Source of the DNA: Vibrio sp. J1-1
Lineage (GTDB): Bacteria; Pseudomonadota; Gammaproteobacteria; Enterobacterales; Vibrionaceae
DNA: 64,000 bases
Assembly (NCBI RefSeq): GCF_021728395.1
Contig: NZ_JAKKCM010000003.1
Span: forward strand, 1-64,000
Direction: 5' to 3'
Shown: one piece after another, positions 39,131-48,497 of the stretch
Layout: each line of letters opens with the position of its first letter
How positions within the stretch are numbered: the stretch's first letter is position 1
Notes under the pieces: generated by a model
Seen by the model: the letters and a program-made list of their open reading frames with translations, nothing else
Databases searched by the model: none
What the model was told of the DNA's origin: nothing
Position numbers and translations under genes: made by a program

Positions 39131-39655
39131 TTATGCCAATTGAGCAACAGCGTGTTTCACTTGCTCTGCGATTTCTGCATTTAGGCTTACACCCGTTTCT
39201 GGGTCAAAATTATCGTAGAAGCTTGGCACTGACAAAGACGCTTTCACGTCTGCACCAAAGAACTGAGCAGAACCTGTCGCCGCAGCCAGTACGCTTTGCG
39301 CGCCACCAGGGCCCGGGGATGTGGCTAGATAAACAACTGGCTTATTTTGAAATACATTACGCTCGATACGCGTAGCCCAGTCAAACAGGTTTTTATACGC
39401 TGCAGTATATGAACCATTGTGCTCAGCGAATGAAACGACGATGGCATCCGCTTGTTCTAGTTCTCTAAGGAAAGCAATTGCGCCCTCTGCCTGACCGATC
39501 TCTTTCTCTGTGTCTTCGCTAAACATCGGAACTTGAAAGTTGTTTAGGTCCAATACATTGACCTGTGCGCCTTCGACTTGTTTGGCGGCGTAAGTAGCAA
39601 GTACTTTATTGATTGACGTTGAGCTGGTAGAAGCACCAAATGCGACAATTTTCAT
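39131..39655 (-). CDS. NADPH-dependent FMN reductase family protein
   Basis: A 174-residue flavodoxin-like protein with the NADPH-dependent FMN reductase fold. GASTSSTSINKVLATYA at 7-23 is a variant of the FMN-binding GSxRxxSxN loop; AEHNGSYTAAYKNLFDW and VYLATSPGPGGAQSVL are typical flavin-binding segments. AAGGA precedes the ATG at 39655; the frame is open upstream to 39745 but lacks a ribosome binding site there. Possible activities are quinone, azo-compound, chromate or flavin reduction; none can be chosen from sequence. A perfect ten-base inverted repeat lies about 95 bases upstream and may be its operator. Confidence 0.85.
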   Translation of the reverse strand: MKIVAFGASTSSTSINKVLATYAAKQVEGAQVNVLDLNNFQVPMFSEDTEKEIGQAEGAIAFLRELEQADAIVVSFAEHNGSYTAAYKNLFDWATRIERNVFQNKPVVYLATSPGPGGAQSVLAAATGSAQFFGADVKASLSVPSFYDNFDPETGVSLNAEIAEQVKHAVAQLA

Positions 39656-39748
39656 GGTTGTATCCTTTTGTTCACTCTTTATGCCAATCAGAATAAAAGT
39701 TAAACAGTTTGCCAACAACCACAAAAATTTTACGCAGAGATTCAAATT

Positions 39749-39780
39749 TTTCGAAGTAGATACGCCAGCCTACTTCGAAA
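39749..39780. promoter_or_regulatory. Perfect inverted repeat upstream of the reductase
   Basis: Eleven-base arms, TTTCGAAGTAG (39749-39759) and CTACTTCGAAA (39770-39780), surround ten bases. There is no T run on either strand, which speaks against a terminator. It lies about 95 bases before the reductase ATG and 25 bases beyond the yfcL stop, a position suited to a dimeric repressor or activator. Confidence 0.5.
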
Positions 39781-39804
39781 CAAATAGAAATGGGGTGGGA
39801 ATAA

Positions 39805-40068
39805 TTAAGCTTGAGCCTGTAACTCTTGCCATAGATCGTTAACAATAATGCGATCTGATGGGCTTAGCTCAGTACGGGCTTCTTCTAAACTGTTGGCGAT
39901 GCGAGCTTTCAGCTCTTCAATATCATTGATGCCTTTGTCTTCACACGATGCTGCAGATAGAGAGATGTGACCACGCAGATAACCACCAGCAAACAGCTCG
40001 TCATCTGATGCTGTTTCAACTCGAGCATCAATCAGTTCCAGTAGTTTTTCTTCAAATTCAATAATCAT
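39805..40068 (-). CDS. yfcL: YfcL family protein
   Basis: An acidic 87-residue protein with helical character, matching E. coli YfcL by length, by the motif FAGGYLRGHISLSAA (26-40) and by position next to epmC. Its function is unknown. The Shine-Dalgarno is weak, but the gene starts 15 bases after epmC and is probably translated from the same mRNA. Confidence 0.88.
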   Translation of the reverse strand: MIIEFEEKLLELIDARVETASDDELFAGGYLRGHISLSAASCEDKGINDIEELKARIANSLEEARTELSPSDRIIVNDLWQELQAQA

Positions 40069-40083
40069 GGTGTATCTCTGAGG

Positions 40084-40617
40084 TTATTTAACGATAAAGT
40101 CAGACGCTTCCAGCGGCTTAGTTTGATAAAAAGAGCGTAATGCGTCAGATAGCATTTTCACTCGTAGCGGCAACCCTGTTTCCAGAATACCTAACACTTC
40201 GTTATGCACTTTATGCATAAAACCCAGTCTATCTGGTTCAAAATCGCCGTGTAGATTGTCACAACTGACGGTAAAAGGGAAGCCAGCACTTTTAGACAAT
40301 ATCCACTCGTATGCCTGAGGACGGACTTCTACTTTCTCAAACGCAGCCTGAACCTCAGCAGTTCGGCCATCCGGCTCGTACCAATAACCAAAATCTTCCA
40401 ACAAACGACGCTCAGGACCCGCCACACACCAATGCGAGATTTCATGAAGTGCAGACGCATAGAAACCACGAGCAAAAATAATCCGATGGTGCGGGTGATC
40501 GTTATCAGCAGGAAGGTAAATTGGCTCATCACCACCCAGCTCTAGTTTCGTATTAAAAGACGCAAGGAATGTGTTGTTAAATAAGGTGATAAGGTCTTGA
40601 TAGTCGTGGGTCATCAT
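40084..40617 (-). CDS. epmC: Elongation factor P hydroxylase
   Basis: EpmC (YfcM) hydroxylates the beta-lysyl-lysine modification of elongation factor P, the last step after EpmB and EpmA. The 177-residue protein has the metal-ligand motif HEISHWCVAG near 58-67 (His, Glu, His) and FGYWYEPDGRTAEVQAAFE, both typical of the family. A second ATG follows the first directly and either could be used. The epmC-yfcL pair is arranged as in E. coli. Confidence 0.92.
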   Translation of the reverse strand: MMTHDYQDLITLFNNTFLASFNTKLELGGDEPIYLPADNDHPHHRIIFARGFYASALHEISHWCVAGPERRLLEDFGYWYEPDGRTAEVQAAFEKVEVRPQAYEWILSKSAGFPFTVSCDNLHGDFEPDRLGFMHKVHNEVLGILETGLPLRVKMLSDALRSFYQTKPLEASDFIVK

Positions 40618-40877
40618 CGATTCTGTTGTTCATCCGGGGATACGCTGCGTATTGTCGCTATTTTTATCCAGCTCGTAAAGCCACACAACAGCTTTGGTTA
40701 TTAGCTGGATTAATCTGAAACCATGCTACTCCATACAATTTCTCATTCGCCACAGATCACATTTCCCACTACACTCTCGCAATATTTTATGCTCTCAGAT
40801 GATTAGAGCATAGTGATAGGTTTGTTGCACTTTCCCATCGTTTCAAACCTTGTTGTATTTGATGTTGAGTGTCCCTT

Positions 40878-41501
40878 ATGCTGCTAAGTGTGTTGTATGT
40901 CATTGGTATCACGGCTGAAGCCATGACTGGTGCGTTAAGTGCCGGACGAAGAAAAATGGATTGGTTTGGAGTTATGTTGGTTGCGAGTGCAACTGCAATC
41001 GGTGGCGGTACCGTGCGTGACATCTTGCTTGGGCACTATCCGCTCGGCTGGGTAAAAAACCCAGAGTTTCTTGCCATCACTTGTCTTGCTGGGATCCTAA
41101 CGACAGGGCTAGCGAAGTGGGTGATCAAGTTAAAAGGTCTTTTTATTCGTCTCGATGCGCTAGGCTTGATCGTCTTTAGTATCATCGGAACTAAAATCGC
41201 GCTAGATATGGGGCTGCACCCTGGTATCTGTATGGTGTCTGCATTAGTAACTGGCGTATTTGGCGGGCTACTTCGTGACCTGATTTGCCGTCAGACTCCG
41301 TTAGTGCTGCATGAAGAGCTTTATGCATCAGTAGCCTTAATTGCTTCAGGGCTGTACTTAGTATTATTAGAGTTTAACGTGCCGGATGTTACTGCAACCA
41401 TCGTTACGCTGGTGATTGGCTATGTGTTACGTATGGCAGCGGTTCGATTTAAATGGCGCTTGCCATCCTTCCATTTGGAAACCGAAAGCTCGCTTCACTA
41501 A
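40878..41501 (+). CDS. Trimeric intracellular cation channel family (UPF0126/YadS)
   Basis: A 207-residue integral membrane protein with two repeated UPF0126 units, each with the GGGTVRDILLG or GGLLRDLICRQ motif (near 45-55 and 132-142) and about seven membrane helices in all. Prokaryotic TRIC proteins form trimeric potassium-permeable channels; the bacterial role is not well defined. The ATG at 40878 is preferred over a GTG at 40869 because homologues begin directly with the first helix (MLLSVLYVIGITAEAMTG), but the Shine-Dalgarno is weak. Confidence 0.9.
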   Translation: MLLSVLYVIGITAEAMTGALSAGRRKMDWFGVMLVASATAIGGGTVRDILLGHYPLGWVKNPEFLAITCLAGILTTGLAKWVIKLKGLFIRLDALGLIVFSIIGTKIALDMGLHPGICMVSALVTGVFGGLLRDLICRQTPLVLHEELYASVALIASGLYLVLLEFNVPDVTATIVTLVIGYVLRMAAVRFKWRLPSFHLETESSLH

Positions 41502-41520
41502 ACATGCAAGATTAAAAAGA

Positions 41521-41548
41521 AAAGGTTGCCCAATAAGGCAACCTTTTT
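41521..41548. terminator. Bidirectional terminator between the TRIC-family gene and aroC
   Basis: Ten-base arms AAAGGTTGCC/GGCAACCTTT with a six-base loop are flanked by A-rich sequence on one side and T on the other. It lies between convergent stop codons. Confidence 0.9.
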
Positions 41549-41564
41549 GTATTCAAAACAATGG

Positions 41565-42650
41565 TTAAATATTTGGCGTCTCTGTCGTCACACCAAAGTT
41601 CTGACCACGGTGACGAAGCAAATGATCCATCACAACAATCGCCAGCATCGCTTCAGCAATCGGTACCGCACGGATACCAACACATGGGTCATGACGACCT
41701 TTGGTGATCAACTGAGTTGGCTCGCCTTGTTTGGTGATTGTATCACCCGGGACCGTGATACTTGAGGTTGGCTTAAGCGCAATATTTGCCACAATATCTT
41801 GGCCTGTAGAAATACCACCAAGAATACCGCCAGCATGGTTACTACCAAAACCTTGTGGAGAAAGCGTGTCACGGTGCTGGCTGCCGCGTTGGTTTACGAC
41901 ATCAAAACCATCACCAACTTCAACGCCTTTCACTGCGTTAATGCTCATCAGCGCATGCGCAATATCGGCATCCAAACGATCAAAGACTGGCTCACCAAGA
42001 CCAACAGGCACATTGGTTGCGACAACCTGAATCTTCGCACCAATGGAGTCGCCTTCTTTTTTCAGATCACGGATAAGCTGGTCAAACGCCTCAACTTTAT
42101 CAACATCAGGACAGAAGAATGCGTTGTTTTCAATTTCATCCCAGTCCACTTTGTCGATAGACACATCACCCATTTGTGATAGGTAAGCGCGGATTTCTAC
42201 GCCGAATTCGTCCTTCAGGTATTTTTTCGCAATCGCACCTGCCGCAACACGCATTGCGGTTTCACGAGCTGACGAACGGCCGCCACCACGGTAATCGCGA
42301 ATGCCATATTTCTGATGGTAAGTGTAATCTGCGTGCCCTGGACGGAACTTATCTTTGATCTCAGAATAATCTTTCGAGCGTTGATCTGTGTTTTCGATCA
42401 ACAGACCGATTGATGTGCCTGTTGTTTTACCTTCAAACACGCCTGAAAGAATTTTTACTTCATCCGGCTCACGACGCTGCGTAGTGTAACGTGATGTGCC
42501 AGGACGACGACGGTCTAGATCGATTTGCAGATCTGCTTCTGTAATCTCTAACCCCGGCGGGCACCCGTCAACGATACATCCCAGTGCGATACCGTGACTT
42601 TCCCCGAATGTCGTCACTCGGAAATGTTGTCCGATACTGTTTCCTGCCAT
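41565..42650 (-). CDS. aroC: Chorismate synthase
   Basis: AroC converts EPSP to chorismate, using reduced FMN, at the end of the shikimate pathway. The 361-residue protein has all three family signatures: [14 protein letters not shown] (15-28), [16 protein letters not shown] (near 125-140) and RGSQHRDTL near the C-terminal third with [16 protein letters not shown]. It is preceded by a terminator that separates it from prmB, so it has its own promoter in the 190-base gap. Confidence 0.98.
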   Translation of the reverse strand: MAGNSIGQHFRVTTFGESHGIALGCIVDGCPPGLEITEADLQIDLDRRRPGTSRYTTQRREPDEVKILSGVFEGKTTGTSIGLLIENTDQRSKDYSEIKDKFRPGHADYTYHQKYGIRDYRGGGRSSARETAMRVAAGAIAKKYLKDEFGVEIRAYLSQMGDVSIDKVDWDEIENNAFFCPDVDKVEAFDQLIRDLKKEGDSIGAKIQVVATNVPVGLGEPVFDRLDADIAHALMSINAVKGVEVGDGFDVVNQRGSQHRDTLSPQGFGSNHAGGILGGISTGQDIVANIALKPTSSITVPGDTITKQGEPTQLITKGRHDPCVGIRAVPIAEAMLAIVVMDHLLRHRGQNFGVTTETPNI

Positions 42651-42786
42651 TACTTCCTCAAGTTATTGTCGCCACGCCTTATCAAATCGAGGCGCAACTG
42701 CTTATCAATTCTTCGTGGATTCATAGTGGCTCTATTACGTTTTGATGTAAAGAGTAAATATTCACTTAATCCTGATGAATTACGCA

Positions 42787-42818
42787 TAAAAAAACACCGA
42801 GCACTAAGCTCGGTGTTT
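42787..42818 (-). terminator. Terminator after prmB
   Basis: AACACCGAGC and GCTCGGTGTT pair around five bases; on the minus strand a long T run follows. It begins 25 bases beyond the prmB stop. Confidence 0.92.
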
Positions 42819-42842
42819 TAAAGGTTTATTGCGGGGATTATC

Positions 42843-43775
42843 TTAGTCTTTGTACAGTTTGAACTCTTCCGCACACTCAACCAATTGATCACGAGTAAGC
42901 ATAAATACGCCGTGGCCACCGTTTTCAAACTCAATCCAAGTAAATGGAATCTGTGGGTATTGTTCCATCATATGAATCATTGAGTTACCAACTTCACAAA
43001 TCAGGATTCCATTGTCTGTTAGGTAATTAGGCGCATTAGCCAGAATGCGACGAACCAGTTTCAGGCCGTCAGTACCCGCAGCAAGGCCAAGCTCTGGCTC
43101 ATGCGTGAACTCGTCTGGCAGGCTGTTCATGTCTTCTTCGTCCACGTATGGAGGGTTTGACACGATCAGGTTGTATTTCTCTTTCGGCAAGTCACGGAAC
43201 AAATCCGAGCGCATTGGGAATACTTGCTGTTCCATGCCGTGATCCTGAACGTTTTGCTCAGCCACTTGCAGTGCGTCAGTCGAAATATCGATAGCGTCGA
43301 CTTCTGCATCTGGGAATGCGTGAGCACAAGCAATCGCGATACAACCACTACCAGTACACATGTCCATGATACGAACAGGCTCTTCCACTAACCAAGGTTG
43401 GAATTCTGCTTGAATCAGTTCACCGATTGGAGAACGCGGCACAAGTACACGTTCATCCACGAAGAACTCAAGGCCGCAGAACCATGCTTTGTTAGTTAGG
43501 TACGCGGTAGGTGTGCGCTCGTTGATGCGTTTTACTACACGCTCAACAATGCGCATACGCTCGCTGGTTGTCAGGCGAGAGTTCAATACGTGTGGAGGCA
43601 CATCGATCGGCAAGTATAACGTTGGCAGGATAAGCTGCACGGCTTCGTCCCACGCGTTATCAGTACCATGACCGTAAAACAGGTTTGCTGCATTAAAGCG
43701 GCTTACCGTCCAACGAATCATATCTTGAAGGGTATGTAGCTCAGATACCGCTTCTTCTACAAAAATCTTATCCAA
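42843..43775 (-). CDS. prmB: Ribosomal protein L3 glutamine N5-methyltransferase
   Basis: PrmB methylates Gln150 of ribosomal protein L3. The 310-residue protein has an N-terminal helical substrate domain and a SAM domain with [17 protein letters not shown] (near 137-153) and the NPPY motif in [14 protein letters not shown], which marks glutamine or asparagine amide methylation. The [21 protein letters not shown] segment separates PrmB from the release-factor enzyme PrmC. It is divergent from smrB, as in E. coli. Confidence 0.96.
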   Translation of the reverse strand: MDKIFVEEAVSELHTLQDMIRWTVSRFNAANLFYGHGTDNAWDEAVQLILPTLYLPIDVPPHVLNSRLTTSERMRIVERVVKRINERTPTAYLTNKAWFCGLEFFVDERVLVPRSPIGELIQAEFQPWLVEEPVRIMDMCTGSGCIAIACAHAFPDAEVDAIDISTDALQVAEQNVQDHGMEQQVFPMRSDLFRDLPKEKYNLIVSNPPYVDEEDMNSLPDEFTHEPELGLAAGTDGLKLVRRILANAPNYLTDNGILICEVGNSMIHMMEQYPQIPFTWIEFENGGHGVFMLTRDQLVECAEEFKLYKD

Positions 43776-43837
43776 AATTGCCTCCGAAAAGCGCTACAAT
43801 ACTGCTAATAACATTTATTAATGAATTTGTTTACCTA

Positions 43838-44368
43838 ATGAGCAAAAAAGACACCGAACACGATGACGATTTCGCCTTGTTTCAGGAAGCAGTACAGGGC
43901 GTAAAAAAGTTGCGACAGGATACCATAATCCAGCAACCAAAAAAAAATACTAAGCAAAAAGAAATCAAACGCTCAAACCGCGAAGCGAGTGATTCAGAAT
44001 TTTACTTTTCTGATGAGTTTGTCCCTCTTCTCAATGAAGAAGGGCCGACTCGCTATGCACGTGACGACGTTTCCACCTATGAGGTAAAACGTCTGCGTCG
44101 CGGCGTCTATGTGCCTGACGTCTTCCTCGACATGCATGGTATGACTCAGCAGGAAGCAAAGCGCGAATTAGGCGCGATGATCGCTTACTGCGTAAAGAAC
44201 GAAATTCACTGTGCTTGTGTACAGCACGGTATTGGCAAGCATATCCTCAAACAAAAAACGCCACTATGGCTGGCTCAACACCCTGATGTGATGGCCTTTC
44301 ACCAAGCGCCTTTAGAGTTTGGGGGTGACGGCGCGCTGCTCGTCCTTCTCTCTATTCCCGAGAAGTAA
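43838..44368 (+). CDS. smrB: Ribosome rescue endonuclease SmrB
   Basis: SmrB cleaves mRNA between collided ribosomes to start rescue by tmRNA. The 176-residue protein starts MSKKDTEHDDDFALFQEAV; an upstream in-frame ATG at 43778 falls at the prmB promoter. The C-terminal Smr domain (about 92-176) has LDMHGMTQQEAKREL and HGIGKHILKQKTPLWL. The N-terminal helix carrying DDFALF-like residues is the ribosome-binding hook in E. coli. The Shine-Dalgarno is weak. Confidence 0.93.
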   Translation: MSKKDTEHDDDFALFQEAVQGVKKLRQDTIIQQPKKNTKQKEIKRSNREASDSEFYFSDEFVPLLNEEGPTRYARDDVSTYEVKRLRRGVYVPDVFLDMHGMTQQEAKRELGAMIAYCVKNEIHCACVQHGIGKHILKQKTPLWLAQHPDVMAFHQAPLEFGGDGALLVLLSIPEK

Positions 44369-44389
44369 AAGATTCTTTCTATAACAACA

Positions 44390-44412
44390 AAGGCAGGATA
44401 ACCCTGCCTTTT
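44390..44412 (+). terminator. Terminator after smrB
   Basis: AAGGCAGG and CCTGCCTT form an eight-base stem with a five-base loop and short T run between the convergent smrB and sixA genes. Confidence 0.85.
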
Positions 44413-44432
44413 ACTTAAATTTGGTTCAACGC

Positions 44433-44897
44433 TTATGGCGTGATATTCCACAACACCTCACCCTGCTGGGTTTGAGGATCGTATTCGACACAAACCAATC
44501 CGGATGTCGGGAACATTGGTGGTGCCATGTCTCTTACAAATTCTGCCGTTAAATATCCGACTAACGGTAAATGGGAAACAAAGAGTAACGACTCAAGCTT
44601 TTCGACTTCAATGAGTGCATTGGCATAGTCGTACACGCATTCAGATTGACCGTAAGGCGTGATCTCTTCGAACGTTTCAATACTTTGGGCCGAAAAGTGT
44701 TCGCTGACTTCTTGCCAGGTTTGTTGAGCACGAACGTACGGGCTCACGAGTACTTTGTCGAATTGAGCACAACCTTGTTCTTTGCACGCTCGAGCGACAG
44801 CTTGTGACTCATCTCTGCCTCTTTGGGTCAGTTGCCTAGCTGCGTCAGAATCCGCAAAGTGTTCGGCTTCGCCATGACGCATAATGAATATTTTCAT
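44433..44897 (-). CDS. sixA: Phosphohistidine phosphatase SixA
   Basis: SixA removes phosphate from histidines of phosphotransfer proteins, such as PtsN-system Npr or the ArcB HPt domain. The 154-residue protein has the histidine-phosphatase motif MRHGEAEHF with Arg7, His8 and Gly9, and a second catalytic His in LLFVSHLPLVGYL. AGGAAAT precedes the ATG. The order fadI/fadJ-sixA-smrB-prmB-aroC is as in E. coli, with the insulinase inserted between. Confidence 0.94.
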   Translation of the reverse strand: MKIFIMRHGEAEHFADSDAARQLTQRGRDESQAVARACKEQGCAQFDKVLVSPYVRAQQTWQEVSEHFSAQSIETFEEITPYGQSECVYDYANALIEVEKLESLLFVSHLPLVGYLTAEFVRDMAPPMFPTSGLVCVEYDPQTQQGEVLWNITP

Positions 44898-45273
44898 GTT
44901 ATTTCCTATGGATAGCTAACGCTACCAAAAGGTTGACTGCTATCTTTATAAGATATTCGGGGCTAATTTTAATAATGTCGAAACATAAATACTGATATAA
45001 TTATCTGTTCATTATACCAATTAGCTTGCCAAAGATAGCGACTTTCTTAACAATCTATTAAAAAAGAATATACTCAGTTCATCACCGCTTTGGCTATGCC
45101 ATGAACTCAGTGCATTCCTTCAAACAGTCCTACCCCATACGCAAAAGCGATGGGCCTATGCAGTAGTCTTACGAATAACAAAAACGCAGGGAGCAGTATT
45201 TGTCGACGCGCAACATTTGCGCTGCCCCACACAGGGTTCATAATTACTGTAATGCGAAATCTGGAGACGCATC
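44898..45273. promoter_or_regulatory. Intergenic region between sixA and the insulinase gene
   Basis: This 376-base region has divergent promoters at its ends but no gene that I can support. An ATGAACTGAG/CTCAGTTCAT-like pair lies near 45073-45113 (CTCAGTTCAT and ATGAACTCAG), a ten-base inverted repeat with one mismatch or none depending on alignment, with a long loop. Nothing else was recognised. Confidence 0.4.
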
Positions 45274-48051
45274 GTGCACCTAAGTCCTAACGATTCAAAT
45301 CAATACCGCTACATTACACTAAGTAATGATTTGCGTGTGTTGATGATTCATTCCGATACAGCTCAACAGTCTGCTGCCGCTCTAGCAGTGAACGTCGGAC
45401 ACTTTGACGATCCTGATGATCGCCAAGGTTTAGCACACTATTTAGAACACATGCTTTTTTTGGGTACGGAAAAATACCCTAAAGTAGGCGAATTTCAAAG
45501 CTATATTAGCCAACATGGTGGTACAAATAACGCTTGGACAGGAACAGAGCACACATGTTTCTTTTTCGACGTCACTCCAAATGCCTTTGAAAACGCGCTA
45601 GACCGCTTCAGCCAATTCTTTACCGCACCTCTGTTTAACGAGGAAGCATTAGACAAAGAGCGTCAGGCGGTCGATTCAGAATACAAGCTAAAACTGAATG
45701 ATGATTCTCGTCGCCTGTATCAGGTTAATAAAGAAGTCATCAATACCGAGCACCCATTTTCAAAATTTTCTGTTGGTAATCTTGATACGCTCGGCGACAG
45801 AAACGGCAAGTCTATTCGTGATGAAATCGTCGAGTTTCATCATTCTAACTATTCGGCTGATTTAATGACGCTGACGCTGTTTGGTCCTCAGTCCCTTGAT
45901 GAACAGCAATCATGGGTAGAGCGCATGTTTGCGGATATCCCTAATCATCAATTGAAAGACAAATCGATTGATGTACCAATTGGCACGGAGAACAGCACCG
46001 GGATATTTGTGCAGATCGAACCTATTAAAGAGTTCCGCAAGTTAATTTTGACCTTTCCAATGCCAGGAATGGACGAGTATTACGGCACTAAACCCCTCTC
46101 CTATTTTGCCCATTTACTGGGTTATGAAGGGGAAGGTAGCTTAATGCTTCAGCTTAAGAGTAAGGGATGGATCACTTCTCTTTCTGCTGGAGGCGGTGCA
46201 AGCGGCAGCAATTACCGTGATTTTACCGTTAGCTGTACACTCACACCAACAGGCCTGGACCACGTCGATGATATCGTTCAGGCGGTGTTCCAATATTTAG
46301 CCTTGATTCGACAAGAAGGAATGGATGAATGGCGCTACCTAGAGAAACAGGCGGTGCTCGAATCTGCATTTCGTTTTCAGGAACCATCAAGACCGCTTGA
46401 TTTTGTCAGCCACCTTGTCGTCAATATGCAGCACTATCAGCCAGACGATACCATTTACGGCGATTACAAAATGGCGGGCTACGACGAAGCGCTGCAACGT
46501 GATCTGTTGAATTACTTGAGCATCGACAATGTAAGAGTGACGCTCATTGCCAAAGGGTTAGACTATGATCGTACCGCAGAATGGTATTTCACTCCTTACT
46601 CAGTGACGCCATTTACCAGCGAACAAAAACGCTTCTTCCATCAAATTGATCCGCGTTGGCAGTTTGTACTGCCCGAGAAGAACCCGTATATATGCTACAA
46701 CCTTGATCCTATGCCTCTAGAACATGGCAGCTCCCTCCCCGAGTTAATTGAAGACTTGGAAGGTTTCCGCCTTTGGCATTTACAAGATGATGAATTCCGA
46801 GTTCCTAAGGGCGTATTATACGTGGCGATAGACAGTTCGCATGCCGTCGCTTCACCAAAAAACATCGTCAAGACTCGTCTCTGCGTAGAGATGTTTCTCG
46901 ACTCACTCGCGCAAGAAACTTATCAGGCAGAAATAGCAGGCATGGGTTACAACATGTATGCCCATCAAGGTGGCGTGACGCTCACTTTATCCGGGTTTAG
47001 CCAAAAACTTCCCCAGCTATTAGAAATGATTTTGCGCCGCTTCGCCGCTCGTGAGTTCAGCCACGCGCGATTTGAAACTATCAAACAACAGCTACTCAGG
47101 AATTGGCGAAACTCAGCGCAAGATCGTCCTATTTCACAACTGTTCAACTCATTAACTGGTTTACTACAGCCTAACAATCCACCGTTTGCGACGCTTGCTG
47201 AAGCTCTTGAGCAGATTGAAGTCGACGAATTATCAGTGTTCGTAGAGTCGATTCTCGCCGAACTGCATATAGAAATGTTCGTCTATGGCGACTGGCAACG
47301 TCAGCAGGCGCACGACATGGCTACTACACTGAAAGACGCTCTGCGGGTAAAAGAGCAGCGTTATGAAGAAGCACTACGGCCGTTGGTGATGCTAGGTAAA
47401 AACGGCAGCTTTCAACGTGAGGTGCATTGTAACCAACAGGATTCTGCAGTCGTCATTTATCATCAATGTGAGGATATTGAGCCACGTAATATTGCGCTTT
47501 ACTCTTTGGCAAACCATTTGATGTCGGCAACGTTTTTTCACGAAATCCGTACCAAGCAGCAATTAGGCTACATGGTCGGCACCGGGAACATGCCGCTTAA
47601 CCGCCACCCTGGCATCGTACTTTATGTTCAGTCGCCAAATGCAGCACCTGCTGAGCTCGTTACTTCTATTGATGAATTTTTAAATGCCTTTTATATGGTA
47701 CTTTTAGAGCTCAACGATTATCAGTGGCACGCCAGTAAACGCGGCTTATGGAATCAAATTGCCACACCGGACACTACGCTGCGTGGTCGCGCTCAACGTC
47801 TTTGGGTAGCGATAGGTAATAAAGACACCGAATTTAATCAGCGAGAAAAAGTACTGGCAGAGCTCAAGAAACTCACTCGTGCAGATATGATCCGTTTCGT
47901 TGTAAATGAGCTAAAACCTAGAACAGCAAATCGTTTGGTTATGCATTCACAAGGTCTGTCTCACATCGATGAGCCGCGCATTCACTTAGGTCAAGAAATT
48001 GGCTCAATTGAAGAGTTTCAGCTACGACCAAAAGATTGCGGATTAGGATAA
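45274..48051 (+). CDS. Insulinase family (M16) zinc metallopeptidase
   Basis: A 925-residue M16A peptidase related to insulin-degrading enzyme and E. coli PtrA. The inverted zinc motif HYLEH gives ligands His55 and His59 and catalytic Glu58; the third ligand is Glu136 in ERQAVDSEYKLKL. Four M16 domains fill the protein, and FHEIRTKQQLGYMVGTG near 760 is the conserved substrate-binding region of the C-terminal half. There is no signal peptide, so unlike PtrA it is probably cytosolic and degrades peptides there. The start is GTG, supported by GGAG seven bases upstream and by homologues beginning just before the first strand. Confidence 0.92.
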   Translation: MHLSPNDSNQYRYITLSNDLRVLMIHSDTAQQSAAALAVNVGHFDDPDDRQGLAHYLEHMLFLGTEKYPKVGEFQSYISQHGGTNNAWTGTEHTCFFFDVTPNAFENALDRFSQFFTAPLFNEEALDKERQAVDSEYKLKLNDDSRRLYQVNKEVINTEHPFSKFSVGNLDTLGDRNGKSIRDEIVEFHHSNYSADLMTLTLFGPQSLDEQQSWVERMFADIPNHQLKDKSIDVPIGTENSTGIFVQIEPIKEFRKLILTFPMPGMDEYYGTKPLSYFAHLLGYEGEGSLMLQLKSKGWITSLSAGGGASGSNYRDFTVSCTLTPTGLDHVDDIVQAVFQYLALIRQEGMDEWRYLEKQAVLESAFRFQEPSRPLDFVSHLVVNMQHYQPDDTIYGDYKMAGYDEALQRDLLNYLSIDNVRVTLIAKGLDYDRTAEWYFTPYSVTPFTSEQKRFFHQIDPRWQFVLPEKNPYICYNLDPMPLEHGSSLPELIEDLEGFRLWHLQDDEFRVPKGVLYVAIDSSHAVASPKNIVKTRLCVEMFLDSLAQETYQAEIAGMGYNMYAHQGGVTLTLSGFSQKLPQLLEMILRRFAAREFSHARFETIKQQLLRNWRNSAQDRPISQLFNSLTGLLQPNNPPFATLAEALEQIEVDELSVFVESILAELHIEMFVYGDWQRQQAHDMATTLKDALRVKEQRYEEALRPLVMLGKNGSFQREVHCNQQDSAVVIYHQCEDIEPRNIALYSLANHLMSATFFHEIRTKQQLGYMVGTGNMPLNRHPGIVLYVQSPNAAPAELVTSIDEFLNAFYMVLLELNDYQWHASKRGLWNQIATPDTTLRGRAQRLWVAIGNKDTEFNQREKVLAELKKLTRADMIRFVVNELKPRTANRLVMHSQGLSHIDEPRIHLGQEIGSIEEFQLRPKDCGLG

Positions 48052-48103
48052 AAGACTTTGGTATCGAGTAAAATTGGCAGAAATTTGAAATAACGTGATT
48101 GCA

Positions 48104-48151
48104 GCTTATGCTCTAATTAGCTTATGCTCTAATTGGCTTATACTCAAATTA
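48104..48151. repeat. Three tandem 16-bp repeats in a promoter region
   Basis: GCTTATGCTCTAATTA (48104-48119), GCTTATGCTCTAATTG (48120-48135) and GCTTATACTCAAATTA (48136-48151) are adjacent. The third includes TATACT (48139-48144), a good -10 box, 32 bases before the ATG of the small secreted protein. The first two may be degenerate promoter copies or binding sites. Confidence 0.8.
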
Positions 48152-48175
48152 CAACAACTTGCATATGAGGCACCT

Positions 48176-48424
48176 ATGAAAAAATTTCTATTAATTGCTG
48201 CGGTTCTACTGCCATTCGCATCAGCTCACGCAGAAATCACCGTTAAAGGTGATGATTTTGAGCTAAGTAAAGACTGTGTTCGCTTAAGCGGTGATAATGT
48301 CTCTATCAAGTCAGATGATTGTTCTTCTAAGAATTGGGACAAAGACAAGAAAGGTAACGCCAGCGTTCACGGCGATGACAACCCAGGTCAAGGTCATAAA
48401 GATAAAAAAGACAAGAAGAAATAA
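48176..48424 (+). CDS. Small secreted hypothetical protein, 82 residues
   Basis: The ATG at 48176 follows GAGG by six bases; a longer frame upstream lacks this. A clear signal peptide (about 1-19, ending ASAHA) leads to a mature protein of about 63 residues with two halves. The first contains ITVKGDDFELSKDCVRLSG with two cysteines (Cys34 and Cys49), a possible disulfide. The second is very basic and acidic in turn, Lys/Asp/Gly-rich, ending KDKKDKKK. It is likely periplasmic. I do not recognise a family; the polar tail suggests binding of nucleic acid, metal or polyanion, but that is a guess. Confidence 0.75.
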   Translation: MKKFLLIAAVLLPFASAHAEITVKGDDFELSKDCVRLSGDNVSIKSDDCSSKNWDKDKKGNASVHGDDNPGQGHKDKKDKKK

Positions 48425-48444
48425 CCTCTTCTGCTCAATTGAGA

Positions 48445-48471
48445 AAGGCTTGCGAGATGCAAGCCTTTTTA
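48445..48471. terminator. Bidirectional terminator before fadJ end
   Basis: AAGGCTTGC (48445-48453) and GCAAGCCTT (48459-48467) form a nine-base stem with T following. It serves the small secreted gene and probably fadJ from the other side. Confidence 0.88.
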
Positions 48472-48497
48472 GTTTCAACTAACTTCAGAACTTAGTA

